Positions 8,433 to 17,783 of a stretch of 22,777 nucleotides of DNA are shown one piece after another. A program made the translations under genes and the position numbers. This stretch comes from Chara braunii (taxonomy: Eukaryota > Streptophyta > Charophyceae > Charales > Characeae), in contig BFEA01000063.1 of assembly GCA_003427395.1 (NCBI GenBank), forward strand, positions 3,100,270 to 3,123,046, given 5' to 3'. A model generated the notes under the pieces. The model saw only the letters and a program-made list of their open reading frames with translations. It did not search any database and had not been told where the DNA came from. Each line of letters begins with the position of its first letter. The first letter of the stretch is position 1.

Positions 8433-9974
8433 TTTGCTGGAGTTGACTTTACGCCTGGTTCTAGTTTCCCTGCAGCCTATAAGAGTTTTGTACCTTATGG
8501 TTTGTTTTTTGGCAATGCAGGCATACCCCCTTCTTGAGTCTACCCGCCAGTCATTTTCAGTAATCCGGAGGTCAACCCAAAGTTTAGTAGTTGCATTCTC
8601 CGATCTAGGTGGAATCTTGACTCCCTTGGGAAGTTGGACATAGTTCTGCACTCCGATTCGGTCCATTTGCATTGGTAGTCTTTTCAAAGGCAGCAAATTT
8701 TTCTTCTTCTTTGTTTGCATCAGACTCATGGGCTGAAGAACAAGCTGTATCAGAGTCCTGTTCTTGGTCGTCACCAAGAGTGGGGTCATCTGCATCGGCT
8801 TCTTCTTCGGCCTCCAGCAGGTCATGCACAGCAAAATGGCTGCTGCCTTTGAACCGTCTGCTGCTCATGGGCTTTTTGCTGCCTGCTGTGGTGACGAGGT
8901 CTACAGCCTCAAGACTGACTATGTCCTTCATCAAGGTGAACCAGTTAGTGTTCCCAATGAAGTCCCTGCCCAGGCGATTAATGAAGTTCGTGGGAACCGC
9001 GCCCTTGACCACATCCAAGCAAGATTGACCAGTTAGTTTCAATCCAGGTGTAGCGAACATCTTACTAAGATAGGTCTGCAGGCTTTTCATGGAGTCCGTC
9101 AAGTGCGCTTGATTTTGTCAAGCTGAATTCTTGCTCTTGCTGCAGCATGTGGATCCAAGTATTGTGAAATGAGGAGTTCCTCGAGGGAGGCAGCCGGGGT
9201 GGCCTTAAGCCATCTTGTTAGTTGGATTTTAGGAATCCAAGCCCGTGTAGCTTGGACTTCTAAAAAGCCCCAAACGACTGGCTCGACATTCATTCCCATG
9301 ATCACAGACTGATTCTCAGGTTGAGTCCCCAGAATCTCGAAATATGCCCTCATGGAGCTGATCCAGGATTCGATGTCTTCCTTGCCGTCGTACTTAGACG
9401 ATATTTGAACCGTCTTACGATCCACATAGGGACCGGCGTAGCTGGGACCAGCACCTGCTGGTTCCAATCTTGGGGCTGCAACAGTTGCAGAGGTTCTAGC
9501 CTCGTTGCTTGTCACAGCAACAGCGGAATCTGCACCTGTTGCAGGTCCCGAAGGGGTTGCCATCACATTCAAGGATGAAGATACAGTAAAAGGGGCAGAG
9601 GTAGTTTCGATTGCGGCTTCAGATCCAGGGGGTAGAGGAAGAGGGTTGGCCACTTGGGCTTGTCGCAGCTCAGCCACCTCCTTTGTCAATTCATGGTACT
9701 TGCGGGTCATATCAGTCAGATCATCTTGAAGTGTGTACAACTTTGCAAAGACTTCAACGATCTGAGTGGTATGATCCTCAAGGTTCCTGACTTGAACAAG
9801 GGCGGTGAGTATAGACTGCAACTGTTCCCCAAACTGGTCTTCAGTCAGTGAGGGAACTGTCTCTAGGATGGCCACCTGTTCTTCAGTCAGTGACGGAATA
9901 CGTTCGTGTGAGTTATAGAATCGCACTCGACTCGTTTGTTCTAGCAGCTGCATCTCTAGGATGCGTGGGTGCAA
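8433..9974 (-). pseudogene. Gag with zinc knuckle (element A), frameshifted
   Basis: Structural protein that would package the element RNA. The first ATG in frame is at 9950-9952 on the minus strand; the open frame continues to 9974 without an earlier ATG. In order: a duplicated SLTEEQ/SLTEDQ segment (9840-9905), a coiled-coil-like stretch (LYTLQDDLTDMTRKYHELTKEV, about 9670-9745, shown in part), a Pro/Ala/Thr-rich linker, the gag core beginning KYDGKEDIESWISSM (near 9370), and an acidic linker (8700-8830). Frameshifts lie near 9103 and 8650. A third, in the C5 run near 8528, precedes a zinc knuckle CLHCQKTNHKVQNS (8480-8525), where the last Cys of CX2CX4HX4C is Ser. Non-functional. Confidence 0.82.
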
Positions 9975-10109
9975 CTATTACAGGCGGTCCGGGGGCTGTG
10001 TCCAACAATGATTTCTTAGCTCCTACTTGTTTCAGATACGTGACGGACCCCGAGACGAAACCCATGTTTTCGAAATTCAATTTGTTTTCGAGCGCAACTA
10101 ACTCTGCAT

Positions 10110-10804
10110 TTGCCCTGCCAGGAAACAAGCGGCGAACTTTCGTTCCATTTCTTCTGGCCCGTCCATAATGTGTTGCATGATGTGGTTGATGGGGGAGAAT
10201 TGCTTTCGCAATTTAGCTCACATTTCGCGGCTTCTGAATCCGTCGATGAACAGATCTCTCCCCGCCTTCCCGTCCCTTTCAGATTTCATGAACAATCTGT
10301 AGAGCCTACTTCGATATTCCGTGACGAACTCAAGGGGTTTCTGAACTCGATCTTTAATCATAAAGAAGGCTTGTTCGAGGTGTATGTAGTCAAATCTGTG
10401 CAAAAATCCCTCTCGAAAGTCGGGAGATCAACCCAAGCATAGGTGATGAACCAATGGTGTGCATCCCCTCCTAAGCGTGCGGAGATATTAATCCTGGCCT
10501 CATCATTGTCGTATTGTTGTGCACGGAGCGTGGCTAACCATGCTTCGACCAAGTGATGGGCAGGATAAAATAAATACCAATCTGGTGGGGCTGCAGGTGC
10601 TTGAACTCAAACGGGCGGCACGGGAATAGGTGCCCCGCCTTGCTGCACATTAGCGTTTAGTGCTTGGTTAGCATTCATGTCGGTTGCCTGTCGACCTGTC
10701 GATCTACTCCGAGTTACTATCGGGTCGCGCCTCGACGCATTTCTCTGTCCAGACCGTCCTCGGCTTAGGCTCACTAGGTCAGTCAAATTATAGAGCCGAC
10801 CCAC
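10110..10804 (-). pseudogene. Gag fragment of element B, broken
   Basis: The frame from 10804 reads a basic Ser/Arg-rich, then Asn/Ala/Gln-rich N-terminus; after a TGA at 10604-10606 it continues in the same frame into a gag core (VEAWLATLRAQQYDNDEAR, GDAHHWFITYAW, near 10450-10550). A frameshift near 10400 moves to a second frame (AFFMIKDRVQKPLEFVTEYR, then RLFMKSERDGKAGRDLFIDGF), ended by TGA 10215-10217, after which coding similarity continues (MDGPEEMERKFAACFLAG, near 10115-10168). The composition fits plant retrotransposon gag proteins, where it would form the particle shell. The zinc knuckle and everything downstream are missing at the junction with element A. Confidence 0.72.
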
Positions 10805-10831
10805 TTGTCAGCCCTGAGTCTTGACACGTGT

Positions 10832-10845
10832 CGCCTCCGATACCA
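10832..10845 (-). promoter_or_regulatory. Primer binding site (initiator tRNA-Met type) of element B
   Basis: The minus strand reads TGGTATCGGAGGCG. Plant LTR elements primed by initiator tRNA-Met carry TGGTATCAGAGCC; 11 of the first 13 bases agree. It lies 28 bp before the first gag ATG (10804), where minus-strand cDNA synthesis would start. Confidence 0.7.
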
Positions 10846-10848
10846 ACC

Positions 10849-10863
10849 TCACGCCCAGCGTGA
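10849..10863. repeat. Perfect inverted repeat next to the PBS
   Basis: TCACGC-CCA-GCGTGA: 6-bp arms with a 3-nt spacer, 3 bp beyond the primer binding site at the presumed U5 end. Could belong to U5 or to the leader; function not evident. Confidence 0.55.
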
Positions 10864-13160
10864 CTTCCTATTTTCGGAGTGATAGAGGGGTCGGAAGTGC
10901 GTAGTAGGGGTGTGCTAAGGATTTTAGGAAAGTGGGGTGGAGTCACAAGTCGAAACTGAGATCTTCGGTGTCGAGTTTCAGGGATAGAACGCAAGTGGTT
11001 TCTGTTCAGGGCCAGGTCTTGGGTTTTGCCTTTTATCAGGGTCGAGCAGCTAATTTCGCGGGCCCCGTCGTGTCGGCGAGCTCGCACCTGGTGCACTGAT
11101 GGAACACAGTGGGTGTCTCTCTGTTTAAACACATGTCGCCGGTGGGTTTCATAGATCTCTGGGTCCAACGTGGACGGCCTCAGTCGGAGACTGTGTTCTC
11201 GGTGCTCAGCTTCGGAGCGAGTCCGTCGCATGAATCCCGCTGCCCGGTAAGTGTTGTACTGGCGACACTCAAAACACGGCCTCCGGGGCCAGTAGTGCGC
11301 GATCGAATCCCAGGGAACTACCGTCAGATGGTAATAGGGGAGAAGGAGATAAAATGGAGGGAAGTCGGTTTCGATGGCGACGAACTCCGGTGTAAGATGG
11401 TACTGATAATTACGGGGGTCGGGGTAATCTGGGGTTCGTGAATACCTTCCAAGGGTCTGGTGAAAGTCCCAAGCACACAGTTGATCGTCCTCAGTTACAC
11501 AGGGCTAGGCTGAAAGTCATAAGTTCGACCGATGGAAGAGTTGTTCGTTTTCCCAGTATTTCCTGTACACGGGGATCCACAAACAGGCACGGTCCGTGAT
11601 CCAGAATGGAATGCCAACATCCATATTTGGCAAGGGGGGCTTAACTCATACATTTGGCCATGCAAGGAGAGGAGGGGCCAGGTCAGAAAGACACACACAT
11701 ACGTGACGACTGTCGTCTGGCGATCACTCGTATACGTGCGTGCACCTGATCTATTCCCACTGAATCCGAATCAACTCAGATAGATCATATGGCCATTCGT
11801 GGTCATAAGAAAAGAAGTGAACATTCATTCTTCTGCATCAGACGTCAATTGTGCACAATTCATGCATGGAAAAATCCAACCCGTACCCAGATATATACAC
11901 AGATCGCAACCTGCCCGTTCTACATGCATCTGCCCCGACCTAGGTTGGTTTGCGGGGGACAGACCGATCACACATCCGATCATCATAAGGACATAGTTAT
12001 TTTAAAAATGGGCGGAACCATAGGCATGTCTCCAGACATAAGCGAGGCATTCATTTCTGCGCCCTTGCTTCCACAATCAACGATCCTCCATACAATCAAA
12101 ACGAAGAGGTGGGGAGGGGAAGGAAAAAATGTTTCATACACCAATCGAAGAAAGATAGGAAAGTCCAAAAGTGTCGCAATCAAGAATGGCCGAAGCCAGA
12201 AAAATTACACAAACGATGCAAAAAAAATAATTCCCACTTCAACACACCGCCTTCTCTCTCGCTCTTTCTCTCAAAATTCCTTCGATGCGGGTTGTTCGCT
12301 GCCTCACACCCATCAACAACCTGAAGTTGTCATCCCGCTTAGTCCAAGTAGGCAAGCCAGGCTCGCCCGTATGCCACAGTCCTTCGCGGCCATACGTCAA
12401 CCCCGCCTACCCAACACCAGTTCGTCGGATCGCCCAACTCCCTACTCACGTTATCGTCTCCACTGGTTAGTCGATCCTCTCGACCGTGCTAAATCCCAAG
12501 TGTAGACTAGAGAGGGAATTAGTCGCGCTTGCGAGCTTTATAGCAGTCGGTAGTTGCGCGAGGTAATTCCGGATTATGCTGAAGCAGGAAGGAGTGAGAA
12601 GGAGGGAGTGCCTACGGGTGCATGACGGGGCCGCGGCGTGGGGGACGCACTCAAGCTCCAGTCTCCCACTTCGTGGCCGCAAGTCCATTAGTATGTGTTC
12701 GTTGGGCCTTATGGCGACACGATAACAACCATAGCCGTTCTCCACTCATCGATCCAATCATGCATCTGTAGGCCAATGGGATAGGCGGAAAAGAGGCGGA
12801 GAGTTTCGCGTGGAAAAAGAAGAGATCGAGAAGGGAGAGGATTACAGTTACACCCGCGCTCGCCAAGAAGAGATTACGGTTGCGATTTAGAATTTAGGTG
12901 CGGCGGGAGCAGGGCGTAGAGCAGGACGCAGTAATGCGCGCGCGAGTAGGGAGCCCTGTGCCATTACAGCCAAAAATTACAATGCTCCCAAATTCCTAGC
13001 CTAATTAAAATCCTAATTGCAAGAAGAAATTCCAAGAATCTGTGTAGGTTCAAAATTTAAAAAGAAATTCGAGAAACTTCCCCGCGCGGTAACCGCGCCA
13101 AAAATTCCCCGCCCAGTTTCGTCGTCAACAAAATAAAAAGAAAGAAAAGACGTTGCATCA
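10864..13160 (-). repeat. Putative long 5' LTR of element B (about 2.3 kb)
   Basis: Non-coding DNA between the primer binding site and the start of LINE sequence. Support: it sits directly upstream of a PBS, has a TATA box on the correct strand (12537-12542), and ends at TGATGCAACG on the minus strand, a usual TG start. The U3 part holds the GC-rich inverted repeat GCGCGGT-A-ACCGCGC (13084-13098) overlapping TTTGGCGC on the minus strand (13095-13102), which matches the E2F-site consensus. Against: only one copy is present, the U5 end is not a clean CA, and the right edge is inferred. A 239-codon plus-strand open frame (11789-12505) is antisense to it and looks non-coding. Confidence 0.35.
12537..12542 (-). 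promoter_or_regulatory. TATA box of the element B LTR promoter
   Basis: CTATAAAG on the minus strand, about 620 bp inside the proposed LTR start. If real, transcription would begin near 12505-12512 and run leftward into the PBS and gag. Confidence 0.4.
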
Positions 13161-13309
13161 ACCGTTATTTTCTGCACTCGCTATGGCGCATGGTACCAGC
13201 CTTCCCGAAAGAATGGGGGCATTAGTGCAATTGGGCCCGGCCCTTTCTTCTCCATCCTCCAACCTCCCCCTATCTCCCACCTCCTCAGTACTACTGTGCA
13301 GAAGATGGC

Positions 13310-13882
13310 GCCCTTACAGAAAAGAGATCGTCACATCCTGCAGTCCCCACTGCTGCCTGGGGTTTTCGACGAATGGCTTGTGGTGGCCCGTTCTGCAAGG
13401 TCTGCACTTGTGGATACCATGTAGAGAACTTGACCCACCTTTGGGTGGATTGTCCAGTAATTGAGGCCTTTTGGACTTGGTGGAGGGAAACTGGGCACCT
13501 CTGTGCGGTTTTGGCTGGGGTCTGGACAGTTGATGGTATTCTCATGGGCTCTCTTGGTGCAGATTTTCCTCCACCACTTCCATATGTGCTGGAGGCGACT
13601 TAGGGGGCTTTGTTGTGGACCATTTGGAAAGCTCGAAATAAAGTCGTTTGGCGTGTGGATACAATCACGCTTGCTGAACTGCAGCTCCGCGTCATACAAG
13701 AGCTTTGATTGTTGATACAGATTGATTGGCGAAGGAAAGTTTTCTCTTCCCCTTCGCCCGGTAAGGGCATTACTTGGTTTCAGAAACATTGGGCAGCTCA
13801 TCCCTGTTTGGTCAGAGCGGACAGAGTGTCTTCCTGTGTGTTTGGCGCCTTTTGCACCCTGGATAGATACCGTGGTTTGTAG
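13310..13882 (+). pseudogene. LINE ORF2 C-terminal fragment with zinc-binding domain
   Basis: One frame, with stops at 13601-13603 (TAG) and 13706-13708 (TGA) and a final TAG at 13880-13882, encodes the C-terminus of a plant-type LINE reverse transcriptase. The zf-RVT-like domain is seen as CKVCTCGYHVENLTHLWVDC followed by PVIEAFWTWW (near 13396-13485), and the typical trailing ALLWTIWKARNKVVW lies just after the first stop. In intact elements this tail helps recognise the element's own RNA 3' end. RT and endonuclease are missing, which is the usual 5' truncation of LINE insertions. It could be from the same family as the endonuclease piece at 98-802, but the fragments do not overlap. Confidence 0.8.
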
Positions 13883-14022
13883 GAGTGTTTTGTAGTTTGC
13901 GTGTATCTCCAGTGGATCTGGGTGGGCCTTGTGCACCTGGGTGCTTGGGTGCTGGGCATGTAGCAGTAGATGTGAGGGCAGGGGCTCTGAGCTCCTGGTG
14001 GAGCAGGATAACCCCTCTGCCC

Positions 14023-14058
14023 CTAAGAACAAGAAAAAAAAAAAAAATAAAAAAAAAT
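14023..14058 (+). repeat. A-rich tail of the LINE copy
   Basis: An A-rich tract (A14, T, A9 plus flanking AAGAACAAG) 140 bp after the LINE stop codon, consistent with a retroposed 3' end. A second A-tract (about 13 A) follows at 14113-14125 and starts the duplicated block. Confidence 0.6.
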
Positions 14059-14124
14059 CGCATGTATTGCCTTGGGCCCTGTCTTGGGATAAAAATGTTC
14101 ATTTCCAAAAACAAAAAAAAAAAA

Positions 14125-14428
14125 AGTTGCCTGGCGGAGGGGACCACAGCCGGGGTAAACCACGGTGGCCACGAAGCGCGTTGGCGGTCTGGCGCACGGC
14201 AATGGCGGGCTGGCGAAAAGAGAGTCTGAGAGTTTTGCGGCTGCGCAAAGCGAATTGGCGGGGGGGGTTGAGGGAAAAAAAGTTGCCTGGCGGATGGGAC
14301 CACAGCCGTGGTAAACCGCGAAGCGCATTGGCGGTCTGGCGCACGCCAACGGCGGGCTGGCGAAAAGAGAGTCTGAGAGTTTTGCGGCTGCGCAAAGCGA
14401 AGTGGCGGGGGGGTTTGAGGAAAAAACG
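14125..14428 (+). repeat. 156-bp tandem duplication upstream of the oligopeptidase gene
   Basis: Copy 1 (14125-14280) and copy 2 (14281 to about 14428) both start AGTTGCCTGGCGGA and share long identical segments such as GGCGAAAAGAGAGTCTGAGA and TTTTGCGGCTGCGCAAAGCG. Copy 2 lacks about 8-9 bp (CGGTGGCCA-like, present near 14163-14171) and has a few substitutions. Each copy ends in G-run then A-run, so a tandem insertion of a short A-tailed element is possible. It lies 244-547 bp before the ATG, where promoter or 5' UTR sequence is expected. Confidence 0.9.
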
Positions 14429-14562
14429 GGAAAAAAAGGGAAAGCCTGCCGAGTGGCGGGAGCGGTGGGACGCCGCCGTGTGGCAATTCGCAGAATCAGG
14501 GGAGTTGTGAGGTGTGATTAGTGACGTGTAGGCAACGTTTTCGCCACCCAGTCGCACAGCAG

Positions 14563-14590
14563 CCCTCAGCCCTCAGCCCTCAGCCCCCAG
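14563..14590 (+). repeat. CCCTCAG heptamer repeat, 4 units
   Basis: Three perfect CCCTCAG units and one CCCCCAG, about 80 bp upstream of the ATG; likely 5' UTR or proximal promoter of the downstream gene. Confidence 0.8.
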
Positions 14591-14671
14591 CCCCGCCCTT
14601 GCCCCTCCCCCTTTCTCCATACTGTCGTGCCTGGGCGCGCGTAATTGCAGCAAAACGACAAAAAGGTCCAA

Positions 14672-17341
14672 ATGGCGCCCTTCCTAAGAGGGGTGATTTT
14701 GTGGTCGGTGCGTCGTGCACGAGGACCGGTCGCTAGGCGTCACGGATCGAGGATACCCAGTTACCACGGCATCGTATCGATGGCCGCCCTCGCAGCCTCC
14801 GTCTCGTTTCAGCATATCGTGGCGCTGAGCGTGGCCTCAAGCACGCGATCGTCCGCGGGATACGTGGCATTACCCACTGCTGGCTGCATCGCGCGCTCTA
14901 GTTCCGGACACGTGGCAGGGACCTGTGCGTCCACGGAGGTATCCCGATGCACGTGCAGGATCACTGGAGGGCATGATTACAGCAGGTCGGGGAGCTGCGC
15001 GCCGTCCTCGTCATCGCCGTCGCCGTCGCTTTCGCTGACGGCTGCCCTCTCGCGCACACCTCTTCGCTGCTGTTCCCCGGTGTCGATAAGTGACAGTAGG
15101 AGGAGAGGAGGGAGAGGAGGGAGAGGGGTGGGAGGATCGATCACGGACAGGATCGACGGTCGTGGAAGGGCACCATCTAGTCGAGGCATTGAGACACGCG
15201 CGGGCTCATCGGACGGGTCGAAGACGGCGGTCATGATGGACGCCTCCGTGGAAGAGAACCCCCTCCTCGCCGACTCGCAGTTTCCTCTCTTCGACAAGAT
15301 CGAGGCTAAGCATGTGGCTCCGGGAATTCGACAGATCCTGAAGAAGATGGAGGAAGGTTTCCTCGACTTGGAGAAGAAAGTGACACCTACGTGGAGCGGT
15401 TTAGTCGATCCACTAGAGAGACTGAACGACCGTCTGGCCGTAAGTTGGGGTGCGGTGAACCATCTGAAGGGAGTGAAGGACTCTGAGGATCTGCGGAAAG
15501 CAGTGGAGGAAGTTCAGCCAGAGCAAGTTGCCTTGTCTCTCAAGATTGGGCAAAGCAAACCAGTGTACGAGGCATTCAAAGCTATGCGCGATGGACCGCT
15601 CTGGGAGCAAGTGAATGAGGCCCAAAGGCGGATCATTGAGTCTAGCCTCAGGGAGGCAGAACTGACTGGTGTAGCTCTGGAGGGTGAGGCGCGAGAGCGG
15701 TTCAATGCAATCGAGCAGGAGCTTGCGCAGCTCTCTCTCCAATTTTCCAACAATGTTCTCGACTCTATAAAGGCCTTTGAGAGGGTGATAACCGACCCCA
15801 AGGAAGTGGATGGGTTACCCCCCTCAGCTCTGGGGTTGGCAGCACAGACAGCAGCTGCGAAGGGGTATGAAGGGGCGACGCTAGACGCAGGTCCATGGGT
15901 CTTCACGCTGGACATTCCGAGTTATATGCCAGTCATGCAGCACGCGAAGAATCGTGCTCTGCGGGAAGAGTTGTACCGAGCCTATCTGACGAGGGCGTCG
16001 AGTGAGGACAAAGATAACACGCCGGTCATCAAGCGAACCCTAGCTTTGCGTAGAGAGAAAGCTGAGCTGCTGGGATTCAAGAATCATGCGGAGGTGAGCC
16101 TGTCCATGAAGATGGCGACTTTCGAGAGAGCCGAGGCACTTCTTGAAGAGCTGCGTGTTGCATCATACGATGGAGCAGTCAAAGATCTGGAGGAGCTGAA
16201 GGACTTTGCGGCGAAGTCCAATGCAGAGGAAGCGAACGACTTCATGAACTGGGACGTCACTTTCTGGAGCGAACGCCTGCGGGAAGCTAAGTTCGATATC
16301 AAGGAGGAAGAGCTGCGGCCGTACTTTTCCTTTCAGGAGGTTTTGAATGGCCTCTTCGCGCTTGCCAAGAACCTGTTTGGGGTTGTCGTCGTGCCCGCTG
16401 ATGGATTGGCGCCAGTCTGGCATGCTGACGTCAGATTCTTCCGGGTTGAAGATCTACAGGGCGAACCTCTGGCATTCTTTTACCTTGATCCGTACTCGAG
16501 ACCGGCGGAGAAGAGGGGTGGGGCTTGGATGGATGAGGTCGTTGGGCGCAGCCGATTGCTTGCGCTGCCTAACGAATCGGTTCGGCTCCCCGTTGCTCAT
16601 GTTGTCTGTAATCAATCTCCTCCGGTTGGTGACAAGCCGAGCTTGATGACATTCCGAGAGGTGGAGACTTTGTTCCACGAGTTTGGACACGCTCTTCAGC
16701 ACATGCTGACCAAGCAAGATGAAGGTTTGGTGTCAGGAATCAAAGGAATTGAATGGGATGCGGTTGAATTGCCCTCCCAGTTCATGGAGAACTGGTGTTA
16801 TCACAGGGCAACCTTGCTTGGCATTGCCAAGCATTACGAGACGGGGGAGACACTGCCAGAAAGCATGTTCCAGAAGCTGGTCGCTGCGCGCACGTTCCGA
16901 GCTGCAAGCATGATGCTACGACAGATTCACTTCGCGGCAGTGGATCTGGAACTGCACTCCCGGTTCGATCCCGATGGTCCAGAAACTATGTTTGATGTGG
17001 ACCGTAGGATCGCCAAGAAGACGACAGTAATGCCTCCAATTCCAGAGGACCGTTTTCTGTGCAGCTTCTCGCACATCTTCGCCGGAGGTTACTCTGCAGG
17101 CTATTACAGTTACAAGTGGGCCGAGGTTTTGTCAGCGGATGCTTTTTCTGCATTCGAGGAAGTAGGGTTAGACAACGAGGAGGCGGTGAGGGAGACAGGC
17201 AAACGCTTCCGTGACACTGTGCTTGGGCTGGGTGGTGGAAGACATCCTCTTGAGGTATTCAAGGACTTCAGGGGAAGGGAGCCATCAACAGAGCCGCTTC
17301 TTCGTCACAGTGGCCTCTTGCCGGCTGCTGCTGCTGCTTGA
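14672..17341 (+). CDS. OOP: Organellar oligopeptidase / thimet-type M3A metallopeptidase
   Basis: Zinc endopeptidase of family M3A, orthologous or co-orthologous to plant organellar oligopeptidase (OOP/TOP1) and its cytosolic paralogue TOP2, which cut short peptides, including spent targeting peptides. The 889-codon frame is uninterrupted. An in-frame TAA at 14642-14644 makes ATG 14672 the first possible start; 14780 is another. Residues 1 to about 188 form a basic Ser/Ala/Gly-rich leader, consistent with a plastid/mitochondrial transit peptide. ATGs at 15233 and 15236 start the family core (ENPLLADSQFPLFDKIEAKH), giving 701-702 residues, the size of cytosolic TOP2. Catalytic HEFGH is residues 669-673 and the third zinc ligand Glu699 (DAVELPSQ). 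The substrate-binding HIFAGGYSAGYYSYKW starts at 801. The C-terminus ends in five Ala from a GCT repeat. It has no introns, whereas land-plant relatives have several. Confidence 0.95.
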   Translation: MAPFLRGVILWSVRRARGPVARRHGSRIPSYHGIVSMAALAASVSFQHIVALSVASSTRSSAGYVALPTAGCIARSSSGHVAGTCASTEVSRCTCRITGGHDYSRSGSCAPSSSSPSPSLSLTAALSRTPLRCCSPVSISDSRRRGGRGGRGVGGSITDRIDGRGRAPSSRGIETRAGSSDGSKTAVMMDASVEENPLLADSQFPLFDKIEAKHVAPGIRQILKKMEEGFLDLEKKVTPTWSGLVDPLERLNDRLAVSWGAVNHLKGVKDSEDLRKAVEEVQPEQVALSLKIGQSKPVYEAFKAMRDGPLWEQVNEAQRRIIESSLREAELTGVALEGEARERFNAIEQELAQLSLQFSNNVLDSIKAFERVITDPKEVDGLPPSALGLAAQTAAAKGYEGATLDAGPWVFTLDIPSYMPVMQHAKNRALREELYRAYLTRASSEDKDNTPVIKRTLALRREKAELLGFKNHAEVSLSMKMATFERAEALLEELRVASYDGAVKDLEELKDFAAKSNAEEANDFMNWDVTFWSERLREAKFDIKEEELRPYFSFQEVLNGLFALAKNLFGVVVVPADGLAPVWHADVRFFRVEDLQGEPLAFFYLDPYSRPAEKRGGAWMDEVVGRSRLLALPNESVRLPVAHVVCNQSPPVGDKPSLMTFREVETLFHEFGHALQHMLTKQDEGLVSGIKGIEWDAVELPSQFMENWCYHRATLLGIAKHYETGETLPESMFQKLVAARTFRAASMMLRQIHFAAVDLELHSRFDPDGPETMFDVDRRIAKKTTVMPPIPEDRFLCSFSHIFAGGYSAGYYSYKWAEVLSADAFSAFEEVGLDNEEAVRETGKRFRDTVLGLGGGRHPLEVFKDFRGREPSTEPLLRHSGLLPAAAAA

Positions 17342-17524
17342 AATACATACACAGCCAGACTGCCGCAGACACTTGAAAAAAACTATGGAAGCTTCGAGGC
17401 CTTCCCCCCTTCTCCCCCTCCTTCTTCAGGCTTTATGTAACGTTTTTCGGGAGAGCGTTTCGTTTCCCTAAGTTTTACAGTAATTGCGAGTTCATTTTGA
17501 AAACCTGTTGTTGCCATCCACGTG
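17342..17524 (+). other. Probable 3' UTR of the oligopeptidase gene
   Basis: Non-coding sequence between the stop codon and the C-rich repeats. No AATAAA is present; a TGTAA occurs near 17435. No terminal poly-A tract that would mark a retrocopy is seen, only a short A7 near 17376. Confidence 0.4.
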
Positions 17525-17544
17525 TCGATCTTCGGGAGGAACCT

Positions 17545-17752
17545 CTTGAAACTACTCTGCCCCCGCCGGTATCATATCCTGACCCAGCCCCAGAGTAGGA
17601 CAAACCCACTAATTGGCCCCTACCCCCCCAGGAACATACACTTCCTCCAATGTGACGCCCTGTGAAACTACCCTGCCCCCCACCGGAATCATCTCCTGCT
17701 GACCCAGCGTTAGAGTAGGTCAAACCCACTAATCTGCCACTACCCCCCCCCC

Positions 17753-17783
<31 letters not shown>

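Larger units (their letters stand above)
4052..9974 (-). mobile_element. Element A: degenerate Ty3/gypsy chromovirus-like LTR retrotransposon
   Basis: Read on the minus strand, the order is gag, protease, reverse transcriptase, RNase H, integrase with a chromodomain-like C-terminus, polypurine tract and one LTR. This order (RT before integrase) defines Ty3/gypsy. No second LTR or primer binding site is found right of gag: at about 9.95-10.1 kb the sequence passes directly into remnants of another element (B). The copy carries in-frame stops at 6990-6992, 6768-6770, 5886-5888 and 5302-5304 and frameshifts near 9103, 8650, 8528, 8430, 7850 and 5790, so it cannot be autonomous. It lies between an unassigned region and element B, both with minus orientation. 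Confidence 0.9.
9975..13160 (-). mobile_element. Element B: truncated LTR retrotransposon (gag, PBS, probable long LTR)
   Basis: A second, different minus-strand LTR element. Its gag core is unrelated in detail to that of element A, and its primer binding site lies between gag and a long non-coding stretch that I read as the 5' LTR. Protease and pol are missing; the gag runs into element A at about 9.95-10.1 kb. The right end at 13160 is set by TGATGCAACG on the minus strand and is tentative. Whether A inserted into B or a deletion fused the two cannot be decided, since no LTR of A lies at the junction. Confidence 0.55.

Noticed and set aside
11255-11320. tRNA-like B-box (GATCGAATCCC)
   Set aside because: No A-box at the right distance and no pairing acceptor or anticodon arms.
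11789-12505. 239-codon plus-strand open frame
   Set aside because: No family motif, composition unlike a folded protein, and antisense to the probable LTR of element B; the length is compatible with chance.
98-13882. One LINE interrupted by both LTR elements (5' piece at 0.1-0.8 kb, 3' piece at 13.3-13.9 kb)
   Set aside because: The reverse transcriptase part is missing from both pieces, the intervening DNA includes much unrelated sequence, and no target-site duplications link them.
13331-14557. Long minus-strand frames over the LINE tail and the 156-bp repeats
   Set aside because: They are antisense to clear LINE coding sequence or arise because the duplicated block is open in several frames; no domain is recognisable.
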